NCBI GenBank assembly: GCA_964468435.1
Contig: CAYXVE010000040.1
Span: 1 to 49,068, forward strand
DNA: 49,068 nucleotides
Direction: 5' to 3'
Source: JBCCTX01 sp964468435
GTDB lineage: Bacteria; Bacteroidota; Bacteroidia; J057
Shown piece by piece: positions 27,293-35,794 of this stretch. The notes under the pieces were generated by a model that saw only the letters and a program-made list of their open reading frames with translations, did no database searches and was not told the DNA's origin. Position 1 is the stretch's first letter; the number at the start of each line of letters is the position of its first letter. Made by a program: the position numbers and the translations under genes.

Positions 27293-27889
27293 TTACTCCT
27301 CTGCAATTCTGGGTGGAAGTACCTTGGTGCTGAGTACAAATGAATCCGGAAAGTCTCCCCTAATCTGGTTATTAAACAAATCTGCCTCTCTTTTTTTCAA
27401 AAAATCTCCAACCCTAATTTTGTAATAAGGGTCTTCATAACTTATATAGGTTTGTATTTCTGGATACATCGCTTCGAATTTTGCGCGTTGTTGTTGGGCC
27501 AGATATCTTCTGGAAGCAGTAAATATCTGTACGCGATATCCATCGATACTTTCAATTTGCTTATTTAGGTATTTGTGTCTTTCGACAAGTTCAGGTAATA
27601 AAGTATCTGACTGGAGTGTAAGCCCCATACTACCTTCAGGGAGTAGAGAGATCTCGCTGGCGGAAGGTGTCTGAACAATATTTACAGTGTCTTGACCCGG
27701 AAGTTCAGGATAAGAAAAATCTTTCAGAATCCTGTAGGAATCCAGGTTTTCCTTTTCAAACTGTGTGTAGTTAAAAGTAAACTTACGTTGAGCAAGCATG
27801 AACTCAGGATACACAGTGAATGAAACTAAAGCTATGCTATAGATGATAGACTGACGAAAGATTCTGTAAAATCGCATTTGATGATTCAT
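27293..27889 (-). CDS. Exported SPOR-domain protein
   Basis: This protein of about 198 residues has an N-terminal signal or anchor (about 5-35) and a low-complexity middle. Its C-terminal SPOR domain (about 125-190) is recognised by IDGYRVQIFTASRRYLAQQQ, a central KFEAMYPEIQTYISYEDPYY and YKIRVGDFLKKREADLF. SPOR domains bind glycan strands lacking stem peptides at division sites. I chose the ATG at 27889 over the in-frame TTG at 27901; the ATG at 27877 is also possible. Confidence 0.8.
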   Translation of the reverse strand: MNHQMRFYRIFRQSIIYSIALVSFTVYPEFMLAQRKFTFNYTQFEKENLDSYRILKDFSYPELPGQDTVNIVQTPSASEISLLPEGSMGLTLQSDTLLPELVERHKYLNKQIESIDGYRVQIFTASRRYLAQQQRAKFEAMYPEIQTYISYEDPYYKIRVGDFLKKREADLFNNQIRGDFPDSFVLSTKVLPPRIAEE

Positions 27890-27986
27890 AAGCAGAAACA
27901 AATATCCATAATTAGTTCAAGAAATTGCAACCTTTTTCACAATTGAGACATCTATATCACAAATAGTAACAACAACCCGGAGATTT

Positions 27987-28217
27987 ATGAAGTCGATGTA
28001 TTACTACTGCCTGATCATTTGTATGTTACTGTTGGTAACAGGTTGCAAACCACATTTTACACAAGGTTATGCTGAAGAACATATCACACAATGGGAAAAC
28101 GATTCGGAACCAGTAGAATTGCATCATTCCTACATGACAACACCCCTGGATGAGTCGTTTGTACTATTTCGGGTAGAAATACCCTTGGGTAAATGGAAAG
28201 TTGAAATTATATGGTAG
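27987..28217 (+). CDS. Small lipoprotein of unknown function
   Basis: This 76-residue protein has a lipoprotein signal with LLLVTGC (cysteine at residue 20) and a polar mature part with no recognised domain. It is preceded by GGAG at a proper distance from the ATG. The stop codon sits inside the left arm of the inverted repeat at 28213-28264. Confidence 0.6.
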   Translation: MKSMYYYCLIICMLLLVTGCKPHFTQGYAEEHITQWENDSEPVELHHSYMTTPLDESFVLFRVEIPLGKWKVEIIW

Positions 28218-28264
28218 TGCAGAATTGTACCTTGGTTTTTTAGACAAAAAAATCATGCACTACC
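28213..28264. terminator. Large bidirectional terminator between convergent genes
   Basis: GGTAGTGCA (28213-28221) and TGCACTACC (28256-28264) form a perfect 9-bp stem. Inside it TTTTTT and AAAAAA form a second stem around AGAC. It separates the small lipoprotein gene from the convergent SUMF1-like gene and overlaps the lipoprotein stop codon. Confidence 0.65.
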
Positions 28265-28278
28265 CTAACTCCCTTTGA

Positions 28279-29295
28279 TTATTGTCCTAGTATATTCGCC
28301 CAATACTCATCAATCTCTTTTTCAGTCATTTGTTTGGCAGGTCTTACGATCCTGAATCCCACAAATGGTGAATCTGTGTTCCACCATATACTTTTAGGCA
28401 ACTGAGGGTCCCTCTTTTTCCAGTCCATATCTGATTCGATGCGATTAGAGCATCTCAATTCCTCAGGATCATCATCCCATGATCCTCCTTTTACAGTACG
28501 GGGGTGAAGTCTATCAGGTCTCGACCAGGGGTTCAAAGCAACCGCATCACCCATTGAGACATAATAATCTTTCTGATACTGGCCTAGCGTCCACTCTGAG
28601 ACATTGCCATGCATGTCATACAAACCCCATTGATTAGGCTTTTTGGTACCTACTTTGTGATATCCACCGTCGCTATTCTCATAATACCATGCATATTCGT
28701 CAAGCATGTCTACTTCATCTCCAAAGTGGTAGGCAGTATTGGTTCCGGATTTACATGCATATTCCCATTCTGCTTCAGTGGGTAATCTGTATAAGTTACC
28801 GGTTTTATCACTCAACCATTTACAAAATAGCAATGCAGCGTACTGAGTCATGCTGACTGCGGGATATCCATATTTTCCCATTCCAAAAGTGGGATCTTCA
28901 TATGGTGGACTAGGGCGAGTAACGGCTTCTACATTATATTCTTCATTTTCTCTAGCAGCATCACTATCCTTATCTACATCACGGAAAATCTCATACATGT
29001 CAAAGGTGACCTCATAAGTACCCATCCAAAAAGGATCTAACTGAGCCTCTACAGCGGGAAATTCATCTTCTTCAGCCATGGGATCATCTTCATTGCCTCC
29101 CATAATAAAGGTACCTCCAGGTATGGGTGTGAGTTGGAAAACAACTTTAGTTCCTGGTATCGTATCAGTATAGGGTTTGAACCATGCAGTATCTGTCTTC
29201 CAGGGAGCCTGAGCATATATTCTAGATAAAGTGCCTGACAAAATCAATAACATGAATTGCAAAAGGAATATTTTCCTAATCATTTTATTCTCCAT
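28279..29295 (-). CDS. Exported SUMF1/FGE-like protein lacking the catalytic cysteine pair
   Basis: This 338-residue protein has a signal peptide (ending near IYAQ) and a formylglycine-generating-enzyme-sulfatase fold. Landmarks are PIPGGTFIMGG, MGTYEVTFDMYEIF, RLPTEAEWEYACKSG, GLYDMHGNVSEWT, TVKGGSWDDDPEELRCSNR and the final VGFRIVRP. In true FGE two cysteines follow the KGGS segment and bind copper; here only one cysteine is present, so sulfatase activation is unlikely. Exported relatives in Bacteroidota include the structural gliding proteins GldJ and GldK; length and context do not establish that assignment here. YceI lies upstream in the same direction, 69 bp away. Confidence 0.82.
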   Translation of the reverse strand: MENKMIRKIFLLQFMLLILSGTLSRIYAQAPWKTDTAWFKPYTDTIPGTKVVFQLTPIPGGTFIMGGNEDDPMAEEDEFPAVEAQLDPFWMGTYEVTFDMYEIFRDVDKDSDAARENEEYNVEAVTRPSPPYEDPTFGMGKYGYPAVSMTQYAALLFCKWLSDKTGNLYRLPTEAEWEYACKSGTNTAYHFGDEVDMLDEYAWYYENSDGGYHKVGTKKPNQWGLYDMHGNVSEWTLGQYQKDYYVSMGDAVALNPWSRPDRLHPRTVKGGSWDDDPEELRCSNRIESDMDWKKRDPQLPKSIWWNTDSPFVGFRIVRPAKQMTEKEIDEYWANILGQ

Positions 29296-29364
29296 TTGAT
29301 AACAAACTATTAGCGCTTCAATGTGTAAGTTTTACAGTATGAGTTCAGGGTTATATAATTCAAA

Positions 29365-29967
29365 TTAATTTTTAGCGATTAGTGAATAAAATATGACTAC
29401 TTCATCTCCAGTTTTGACAAATGCAAAAGAAGGTCTTTCAATATTGAAGTCTGACATTTTGATGGGATGACTTCCCGTAAACTCGTAGTGATTATCAGCA
29501 TGTTTTTTACCTGTTACAACCATTTCAACTGGTTTGGTAATACCCGCAACTGTGATATTACCCTTAGTCTCAAGTTTGATCTGACTTTCCGATTCATCAA
29601 TACTGACGATCCTTGCATCTATTAGTTTATAAATAATCTCAGGGTGATCGGGTTCCTGCAGTGCTCTATGCATTTTTTCATTCATTAGTGCTTTACCGCC
29701 ATCCATATCTTTAACTGGAATATGCAACACCAGGTTTTCGATGGCAGTACCTATTGTAGGTAGACCAGTTCCCCAAAAAGATTCATTCAGCTGAATTTTT
29801 CCTTGTATGTTGGGGACAGAAACAGTCCAGTTGTGAGCAGGTGAGGTTCCTTCAATGGTAAAATTACTTTCTTCAGCAACAGGGATCTCGCCAGTCTGGG
29901 CGTTTAGTTCTGAGTATACAGTGAGCAGGGTAAGTCCCAGGGCTATTGCAAGGATTCTTTTTTTCAT
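29365..29967 (-). CDS. YceI-family periplasmic protein
   Basis: This 200-residue protein has a signal peptide (ending near ELNAQ) and the YceI lipocalin-like fold. Landmarks are FTIEGTSPAHNWTVSV, a middle segment with MNEKMHRALQEPDHPEIIYKL, the strand IKLETKGNITVAGITKPVEM, and the end KMSDFNIERPSFAFVKTGDEV. YceI proteins bind isoprenoids or amphiphilic molecules in the periplasm. It probably shares a transcript with the SUMF1-like gene downstream and is divergent from the Gfo/Idh/MocA gene, with 117 bp between them for two promoters. Confidence 0.87.
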   Translation of the reverse strand: MKKRILAIALGLTLLTVYSELNAQTGEIPVAEESNFTIEGTSPAHNWTVSVPNIQGKIQLNESFWGTGLPTIGTAIENLVLHIPVKDMDGGKALMNEKMHRALQEPDHPEIIYKLIDARIVSIDESESQIKLETKGNITVAGITKPVEMVVTGKKHADNHYEFTGSHPIKMSDFNIERPSFAFVKTGDEVVIFYSLIAKN

Positions 29968-30084
29968 AATGTAAATTTAAAAAAAATGGTTAGTTTTAGA
30001 CTTAACAGCGATAAATATATATTCTCAAAATAGAAATGAACATTCATCATATTTACTATTACTAACTCGTAAAATAACTAAAAA

Positions 30085-31419
30085 ATGGGAAACAAGTTAG
30101 ACAAATCACAAATTAACCGTAGGACATTCATCCAGCAATCATCGGCATTAGGCGCGGGAGTGGTTGCGAGCACACTGCCGTTAGGCGCCAATGCATATAT
30201 CCATGGAGATGATGCGATCAAAGTAGCTTTAGTAGGATGTGGTGGCAGGGGACGTGGCGCTGCAGTTCAGGCACTCAGCACAGCTCAGAATGTGAAGCTC
30301 GTAGCTATGGCAGAAGCTTTTAGGGATCGATTGGATGAAGGCTACAGTGCTATCAAAACGGAACTTGAAAATCGCGGAGCAGATATGAGTCGCCTGGCGG
30401 TATCCGAAGATGCAAGATTCGTGGGTTTTGATGCCTACAAGCAAGCCATCGATATGGCTGATGTAGTCATCTTGACTACACCTCCAGGGTTTCGCCCTAT
30501 ACATTTTGATTACGCTGTCAAGGCGGGGAAGCATATTTTTATGGAAAAACCTGTTGCCACCGATGCTCCTGGCATTAGACAGGTATTGGAGACTGCCAAA
30601 CTAGCTAGGGAAAAGAAGCTCAATGTCGTAGTGGGATTGCAGCGCCATTATCAGACAGTATACAAAGAGTGGATCGATCGCATACACAATGGTGTGATCG
30701 GAGATATCACATCTGGATCTGTCTATTGGAACAGCGGTGGAGTATGGACTAGACCACGTAAACCCGGAATGACAGAAATGGAGTACCAAATGCGCAACTG
30801 GTATTATTTTACATGGCTGTGTGGGGATCACATCGTAGAGCAGCATATTCACAATATAGATGTGGCCAATTGGGTGCTTCAAAGCTATCCTGTACGTGCA
30901 CAGGGAATGGGAGGAAGACAAGTTCGTACCGGCAACGAGCACGGAGAGATATTTGATCACCATTTTGTAGAGTTTGAATACGAGAATGGGGTAGTCATTT
31001 CTAGCCAATGCCGCCATATAAAAGGGTGTATGAACCGCGTATCAGAGAGCTTCATGGGTACTACCGGAAAAGCACCTGAGCCCGGATTACTACAAACACA
31101 TACAGGATACAAAATCTGGGAACACAGAGGGAAAAAAGATCCCAACCCCTATCAAGTAGAGCATGATGAGCTTTTTGAAGCCATCGCAAAGGGTGAATAC
31201 AAGTATGATGATACTGAGAATGGAGCTAAAAGTACGATGTCAGCTATTTTTGGTCGTATGGCTACTTATTCAGGTCAAAGCATCACCTGGGATGAAGCGA
31301 TTAATTCTGATATCAGCCTGATGCCCTCGAATTTTGCCTGGGATGCTAATCCGCCTGTGATGCCCGATGAAGATGGTAGTTATCCCATATCTGTTCCAGG
31401 TGTTACCAAAGTTATTTAG
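30085..31419 (+). CDS. Tat-exported Gfo/Idh/MocA-family oxidoreductase
   Basis: This 444-residue protein starts with a twin-arginine signal (NRRTFIQQSSALGAGVVAST) and a Rossmann domain with VALVGCGGRGRGAA. The conserved EKP motif is present (HIFMEKPVATD, about 155). A C-terminal alpha/beta substrate domain contains CGDHIVEQHIHNIDVANW, where family members have a catalytic histidine. Such enzymes oxidise or reduce sugars or cyclitols with a nicotinamide cofactor; Tat export implies folding and cofactor loading in the cytoplasm and action in the periplasm. It is the first gene of the plus-strand sugar block and is followed by hairpins at 31538 and 31576. Confidence 0.9.
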   Translation: MGNKLDKSQINRRTFIQQSSALGAGVVASTLPLGANAYIHGDDAIKVALVGCGGRGRGAAVQALSTAQNVKLVAMAEAFRDRLDEGYSAIKTELENRGADMSRLAVSEDARFVGFDAYKQAIDMADVVILTTPPGFRPIHFDYAVKAGKHIFMEKPVATDAPGIRQVLETAKLAREKKLNVVVGLQRHYQTVYKEWIDRIHNGVIGDITSGSVYWNSGGVWTRPRKPGMTEMEYQMRNWYYFTWLCGDHIVEQHIHNIDVANWVLQSYPVRAQGMGGRQVRTGNEHGEIFDHHFVEFEYENGVVISSQCRHIKGCMNRVSESFMGTTGKAPEPGLLQTHTGYKIWEHRGKKDPNPYQVEHDELFEAIAKGEYKYDDTENGAKSTMSAIFGRMATYSGQSITWDEAINSDISLMPSNFAWDANPPVMPDEDGSYPISVPGVTKVI

Positions 31420-31537
31420 TCCTTATAGCTTTTTCGTGTGTTTGAATTAAACTAAAGATTCTAAACGTGGTAATAATGATTCATCATAAGTTAATTACTA
31501 CGGAATATCATTTTGGAAAACGATAAATGCGGCATTA

Positions 31538-31564
31538 GAGGAAGTCGACTTTTGAGACTTCCTC
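31538..31564 (+). terminator. Terminator-like hairpin after the first Gfo/Idh/MocA gene
   Basis: GAGGAAGTC and GACTTCCTC form a perfect 9-bp stem around a 9-nt loop, followed by ACAAATTTT. The stem core GGAAGTC/GACTTCC recurs at 39171-39193. Confidence 0.55.
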
Positions 31565-31575
31565 ACAAATTTTGC

Positions 31576-31612
31576 TGTATAGGATTCAACTGTAAATTCA
31601 AGTTGCTATACA
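31576..31612 (+). promoter_or_regulatory. Second hairpin in the same intergenic gap
   Basis: TGTATAG (31576-31582) pairs with CTATACA (31606-31612). After a 4-nt bulge, CAACT (31587-31591) pairs with AGTTG (31601-31605). It lies 87 bp before the next ATG and could be part of the leader of the downstream gene. Confidence 0.3.
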
Positions 31613-31698
31613 CAATTACCCTAAAGGTAGTTGGAATACGTGTTATCATATCGGAAAAAACATAATCATGTCGTAAGAAACATAACCATAACTATATC

Positions 31699-32589
31699 AT
31701 GACTCGCAAAGAAGCCATTAAAGCACTGGCAACTGGAACAGCAGCTTGTGCTACAGGTGTCGGGATCGGGTGCAACCCTGCCCAGTCCCAATCATCACAA
31801 TCCTCAGAAAGTACCGCATTATCTATGAAAGGAAATATTAATCACTCTGTTTGTCGCTGGTGCTACAGCGATATTCCCCTAGAAGAGCTGGTAATCGCAG
31901 CAAAAGACATGGGGCTTAAATCTGTAGAACTTCTGAACCCCGACGAATGGCAGGTGCCTTTGAAGCACGGGCTTGATTGTGCCATATCATTTGGAAGTTC
32001 GCTTGGAATCGAAAAGGGCTTCAACGATCCTCAATATCATGAACAATTGCTTAAGGATTTTGAAGCATTGATACCTAAAGCCGCTGACCAGGGAATCAAA
32101 CAGATTATCTGTTTTTCGGGAAACCGCAATGGCATTTCAGATGCGGAAGGATTGGAAAACTGCGCTAAAGGGTTGGATCCTGTTGTGAAAATGGCTGAAA
32201 AATATGATGTACTCATCGTCATGGAATTGCTCAATAGCAAAGTGAATCATAAAGATTACCAGTGTGATCATACACCCTGGGGAGTAGCATTGGTAGATAG
32301 GGTTGGATCGGAAGCTTTTAAGTTACTCTACGACATATATCACATGCAGATTATGGAAGGGGATGTAATACGTACAATCAGAGATTATCATACGTATATC
32401 TCACATTACCATACGGGTGGAGTACCAGGAAGACATGAAATCGATGAGACACAGGAATTGTATTATCCAGCAGTCATGAAAGCTATCATTGAGACAGGAT
32501 ATACAGGATATGTGGGACAGGAGTTTGTCCCTTCATGGGATGATAAACTAGCTGCTTTAAAGCAGGGAGTAGAGATTTGTGATGTGTAA
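31699..32589 (+). CDS. Exported hydroxypyruvate-isomerase-like TIM-barrel protein
   Basis: This 296-residue protein has an RK-containing, Tat-like or lipoprotein-like leader (MTRKEAIKALATGTAACATG) with cysteines near residues 17 and 25. The rest is an AP-endonuclease-2/xylose-isomerase-type TIM barrel of the hydroxypyruvate isomerase group. Conserved segments are LKSVELLNPDEW, IKQIICFSGNR, LIVMELLNSKVNH (metal-binding glutamate), LLYDIYHMQIMEGD, YHTGGVPGRHE and YVGQEFVP. Expected chemistry is isomerisation or epimerisation of a small sugar or keto acid. Of the two TIM barrels in this block it is the closer to classic Hyi in motif order. Confidence 0.82.
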   Translation: MTRKEAIKALATGTAACATGVGIGCNPAQSQSSQSSESTALSMKGNINHSVCRWCYSDIPLEELVIAAKDMGLKSVELLNPDEWQVPLKHGLDCAISFGSSLGIEKGFNDPQYHEQLLKDFEALIPKAADQGIKQIICFSGNRNGISDAEGLENCAKGLDPVVKMAEKYDVLIVMELLNSKVNHKDYQCDHTPWGVALVDRVGSEAFKLLYDIYHMQIMEGDVIRTIRDYHTYISHYHTGGVPGRHEIDETQELYYPAVMKAIIETGYTGYVGQEFVPSWDDKLAALKQGVEICDV

Positions 32590-32612
32590 GAGGGATTATG
32601 ACTAAAGAGTAC

Positions 32613-32666
32613 TGGCCCCCCAAAGTATTGCGTTGGGCTTATCTAGGATAGAGCTGTAGGGGGCCA
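32613..32666 (+). promoter_or_regulatory. GC-rich inverted repeat between TIM-barrel gene and apbE
   Basis: TGGCCCCC (32613-32620) and GGGGGCCA (32659-32666) form an 8-bp perfect stem closing a 38-nt interior. It is a candidate terminator or leader element 47 bp before apbE, so the two genes may not be fully co-transcribed. Confidence 0.45.
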
Positions 32667-32713
32667 TTAAATGTATAAATAAAATCATCGTCAACAAATA
32701 CAAACCATCAGCT

Positions 32714-33721
32714 ATGCGTATAGCATTATTTTGCTGTTTACTGTTCATGCTGAATCATACACTGGAAGCGCAGCTTCGGCGATATGCTTTTGAGCACCCT
32801 CAAATGGGAACCACCTTCAGGATCGTATTGTACGCATCTGATAGTGCGAAAGCTGCTGAAGCTGCCCAGGCAGCTTTTGACAGGATTGATATGCTCAACC
32901 GTATCATGAGTGACTATGATCCGGAGAGTGAACTCAATGCAGTATCTGCTACTGCTGGAAAAGATCACTGGATATCAATTAGTGAGGACCTTTGGAGAGT
33001 TATGACAGTATCCAGCGAGATATCTCAACAGACAAAGGGTGCTTTTGATATAACAGTAGGACCTATGGTACAGCTTTGGCGGAGGTCTCGCAGGAAAAAG
33101 CAACTTCCCTCAGAGGAAGCACTCACAGCTGCTAAAGTTGCTGTAGGATACACTTTTCTGTCCTTTAATCCGGAAAATAAGCGAGTCAAACTCACTCGTG
33201 AAGATATGCGACTGGACCTAGGAGGTATTGCCAAAGGTTATGCTACAGATGAGGCTCTAGAAGTCCTGAGCCAAAAAGGGATCACCTGCGTTCTTGTCGA
33301 TGGCGGTGGAGATATAGCGGTTGGCGATCCCCCGCCAGGTCAGGAAGGATGGAATATTGGTATTGAAGTGCTTGGACATGATCAAAAACTTACCAACAGA
33401 ACGCTTTATTTATCTAATTGTGCTGTTGCTACTTCTGGCGATGCTTATCGCTATGTAGAACTGGGTGGAGTACGCTACTCTCATATTATTGACCCTGATA
33501 CTGGATTAGGACTAACAGAGAGAAGGAAGGTAACCATCATATCACCTTCTGGTATGATGGCCGATGCCTACGCTTCTGCTGTCAGCGCTATGGGAGTAGA
33601 TGATGGTATAGCATTCATAAATCAAAAGAAGAAAACCGCAGCCTTGATATTGGAGAACAAAAGAGAACAAATCCATCAGTTTACTACCGGAAATTTCTGG
33701 TCTTACATTGAATCACCTTAA
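32714..33721 (+). CDS. apbE: FAD:protein FMN transferase
   Basis: This 335-residue exported protein attaches FMN covalently to threonine in periplasmic or membrane redox proteins. A signal peptide ends near LEAQ (residue 19). Family segments are MGTTFRIVLYA, MSDYDPESELNAV, GAFDITVGPMVQLW, RLDLGGIAKGYATDEAL, VDGGGDIAVGDPPPG, and SHIIDPDTGLGL with the metal-binding DAYASAVSAMG near the end. The length is typical. No flavinylation target (FMN-bind domain, NqrB/C or RnfG/D) was seen in the window. It lies only 14 bp before the next Tat TIM-barrel gene, which suggests co-transcription. Confidence 0.93.
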   Translation: MRIALFCCLLFMLNHTLEAQLRRYAFEHPQMGTTFRIVLYASDSAKAAEAAQAAFDRIDMLNRIMSDYDPESELNAVSATAGKDHWISISEDLWRVMTVSSEISQQTKGAFDITVGPMVQLWRRSRRKKQLPSEEALTAAKVAVGYTFLSFNPENKRVKLTREDMRLDLGGIAKGYATDEALEVLSQKGITCVLVDGGGDIAVGDPPPGQEGWNIGIEVLGHDQKLTNRTLYLSNCAVATSGDAYRYVELGGVRYSHIIDPDTGLGLTERRKVTIISPSGMMADAYASAVSAMGVDDGIAFINQKKKTAALILENKREQIHQFTTGNFWSYIESP

Positions 33722-33735
33722 CCGTTTATAACACT

Positions 33736-34665
33736 ATGCAAAGAAGAGAATTTATTAACAGAGGGATTACTGCTACTGCGCTGGCTTCATCGGGAAGTTA
33801 TGCATTTGCCAACCCTGGTCAGAAGAACCATACAAAGACCAAGGCAGAGCTTTTCAACTTAAAATATGCCCCACATATTGGTATGTTTAAGCATCATGCG
33901 GGAGATGATCCCATAGATCAGCTTACATTTATGGCCGAGCAGGGATTTAGCGCTTTTGAGGATAATGGAATGAAAAACCGGGAGGTAGATCTTCAGGAAA
34001 AAATGGGAGAGAAGATGGCTAAACTGGAGATTGAAATGGGAGTATTTGTAGCGCATAAGATATATTGGAATGAACCCAATCTCGCTAGTGGTGATGAAAG
34101 CCTCAGAGAAGAATTTCTTTCACATATACGTGAATCAGTAGAGGTTGCCAAACGGGTAAATGCTACCTGGATGACCGTGGTACCGGGGTTTGTGGATCTC
34201 AGGCTGGATATGGGCTATCAGACAGCCAATGTTGTGGAAAGTCTAAAAAGGGCAAGTGAAATTCTGGAACCTCACAATTTGGTGATGGTAATGGAACCTC
34301 TGAATCCTCGCAACCATCCTGGACTATTCCTTACCAAAATTTCCCAGGGATATGAAATCTGTAAAGCAGTAGATTCTCCTTCCTGTAAAATACTGGATGA
34401 TCTCTATCATCAGCAGATTACAGAAGGTAATCTGATTCCCAATATTGATGCTGCGTATGAAGAAATTGCATATTTCCAGATTGGTGATAACCCTGGTAGA
34501 AAGGAACCTACAACAGGTGAGATCAATTATCAGAATGTCTTCAAGCATCTTTATAAAAAAGGTTATACGGGAATTTTGGGTATGGAGCACGGAAATGCAC
34601 AAGATGGTAAGGAGGGAGAAGAAGCTCTGCTCAGTGCTTATCGCCAGGTGGATAGCTTTATGTAA
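33736..34665 (+). CDS. Tat-exported hydroxypyruvate-isomerase-like TIM-barrel protein
   Basis: This 309-residue protein has a twin-arginine leader (QRREFINRGITATALASS) with cleavage likely near YAFA. A TIM barrel of the sugar isomerase/epimerase (Hyi) group follows. Conserved segments are LTFMAEQGFSAFEDNGM, LEIEMGVFVAHK, NLVMVMEPLNPRNHPG (metal-site glutamate), CKILDDLYHQQITEGN, FQIGDNPGRKEPTTGE and ILGMEHG. It should isomerise or epimerise a sugar or sugar derivative in the periplasm. It lies between apbE (14 bp) and the GFOR-like gene (37 bp) in one apparent operon. Confidence 0.85.
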   Translation: MQRREFINRGITATALASSGSYAFANPGQKNHTKTKAELFNLKYAPHIGMFKHHAGDDPIDQLTFMAEQGFSAFEDNGMKNREVDLQEKMGEKMAKLEIEMGVFVAHKIYWNEPNLASGDESLREEFLSHIRESVEVAKRVNATWMTVVPGFVDLRLDMGYQTANVVESLKRASEILEPHNLVMVMEPLNPRNHPGLFLTKISQGYEICKAVDSPSCKILDDLYHQQITEGNLIPNIDAAYEEIAYFQIGDNPGRKEPTTGEINYQNVFKHLYKKGYTGILGMEHGNAQDGKEGEEALLSAYRQVDSFM

Positions 34666-34702
34666 TGTATGATGTGAGATTTACGCTGTCAAAACTACCA
34701 TT

Positions 34703-35794
34703 ATGATCAATAGAAGAAATTTTTTAGGACAACTCGCTGCCGGAGCAGGTGCATTATCATTTGCTTCGACTTCACTGGCTCAAGGAAGTTTTATAGAGTC
34801 ACCCGCAAAAAAGCTGGGAATAGCCCTGGTGGGCTTAGGGTACTATAGTACTTACAAGCTTGCTCCTGCACTATTGGAAACCCAGTATTGTGAGTTGAAA
34901 GGAATTGTAACCGGAACTCCCTCAAAAATTGATAAGTGGCAAAAGGACTACAATATTCCTGATAAAAACGTATATAATTACGATAACTTTGATAAAATCG
35001 CAGATAATCCTGATATCGATGTCATCTATATTGTCCTTCCCAACGGGATGCATGCAGAATATACAATTCGTGCGGCACAGGCCGGTAAGCATGTGATCTG
35101 TGAGAAACCCATGGCCAATACAGTATCAGAATGTGAAGAGATGATCCAGGCCTGCAAAGATGCAGGTAAACAATTGGCTATTGGATATCGCTTGCATTAC
35201 GAGCCGCACACCCGGGAAGTCATGAGACTGGGCCAGGAACAGGTATTTGGACCTATCAAAATGATAGAAAGTGGATTTGGGTTTCGCATTGGAGATCCTA
35301 CCCAATGGCGACTGGATAAAGAGTTAGCTGGGGGAGGGCCATTGATGGATGTAGGGGTATATGTCATTCAGGGAGCCAGATATGCTACAGGGGAAGAACC
35401 AGTTGCTGTTACAGCACAAACGATTAAGACAGATCCAGTAAAATTTGATGAAGTAGAAGAAACAGCTCTCTGGCAGATGGAATTTCCCAGTGGAACGATT
35501 GCAAGTTGTAGTACGACCTATGCTGCAAATACTGAAAGACTTAGAGTAAACTGTGAAAATGGTTGGTTTGAATTGAGCCCAGCTTATAGCTACGGCCCTA
35601 TAAAGGGAAGAACCTCTCAGGAAGCATTTTCATTTCCTCATATCAACCATCAGGCAGCTCATATGGACGGAGTATGCTGGAGCATCTTGAATGACGAGAC
35701 CAATATCGTACCAGGAGAAGAGGGACTGAGAGATCTCAAGGTTCTGGATGCTATCTATCGTGCTATTGATAGTGGACGACGGGAACTGGTTTAA
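34703..35794 (+). CDS. Tat-exported glucose-fructose-oxidoreductase-like Gfo/Idh/MocA enzyme
   Basis: This 363-residue protein has a twin-arginine signal (NRRNFLGQLAAGAGALSFAS, cleavage near SLAQ). Its motif order is very like Zymomonas glucose-fructose oxidoreductase: VGLGYYSTYKLAPAL, YNYDNFDKIADNPDIDVIYI, LPNGMHAEYTIRAAQAGKHV, CEKPMANTVSECEEMI, AIGYRLHYEP, QWRLDKELAGGGPLMDVGVY and a final PGEEGLRDLKVLDAIY. GFOR keeps NADP bound and couples oxidation of one sugar to reduction of another, which suits a periplasmic enzyme. Tight cofactor binding here is inferred, not seen. Confidence 0.9.
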   Translation: MINRRNFLGQLAAGAGALSFASTSLAQGSFIESPAKKLGIALVGLGYYSTYKLAPALLETQYCELKGIVTGTPSKIDKWQKDYNIPDKNVYNYDNFDKIADNPDIDVIYIVLPNGMHAEYTIRAAQAGKHVICEKPMANTVSECEEMIQACKDAGKQLAIGYRLHYEPHTREVMRLGQEQVFGPIKMIESGFGFRIGDPTQWRLDKELAGGGPLMDVGVYVIQGARYATGEEPVAVTAQTIKTDPVKFDEVEETALWQMEFPSGTIASCSTTYAANTERLRVNCENGWFELSPAYSYGPIKGRTSQEAFSFPHINHQAAHMDGVCWSILNDETNIVPGEEGLRDLKVLDAIYRAIDSGRRELV

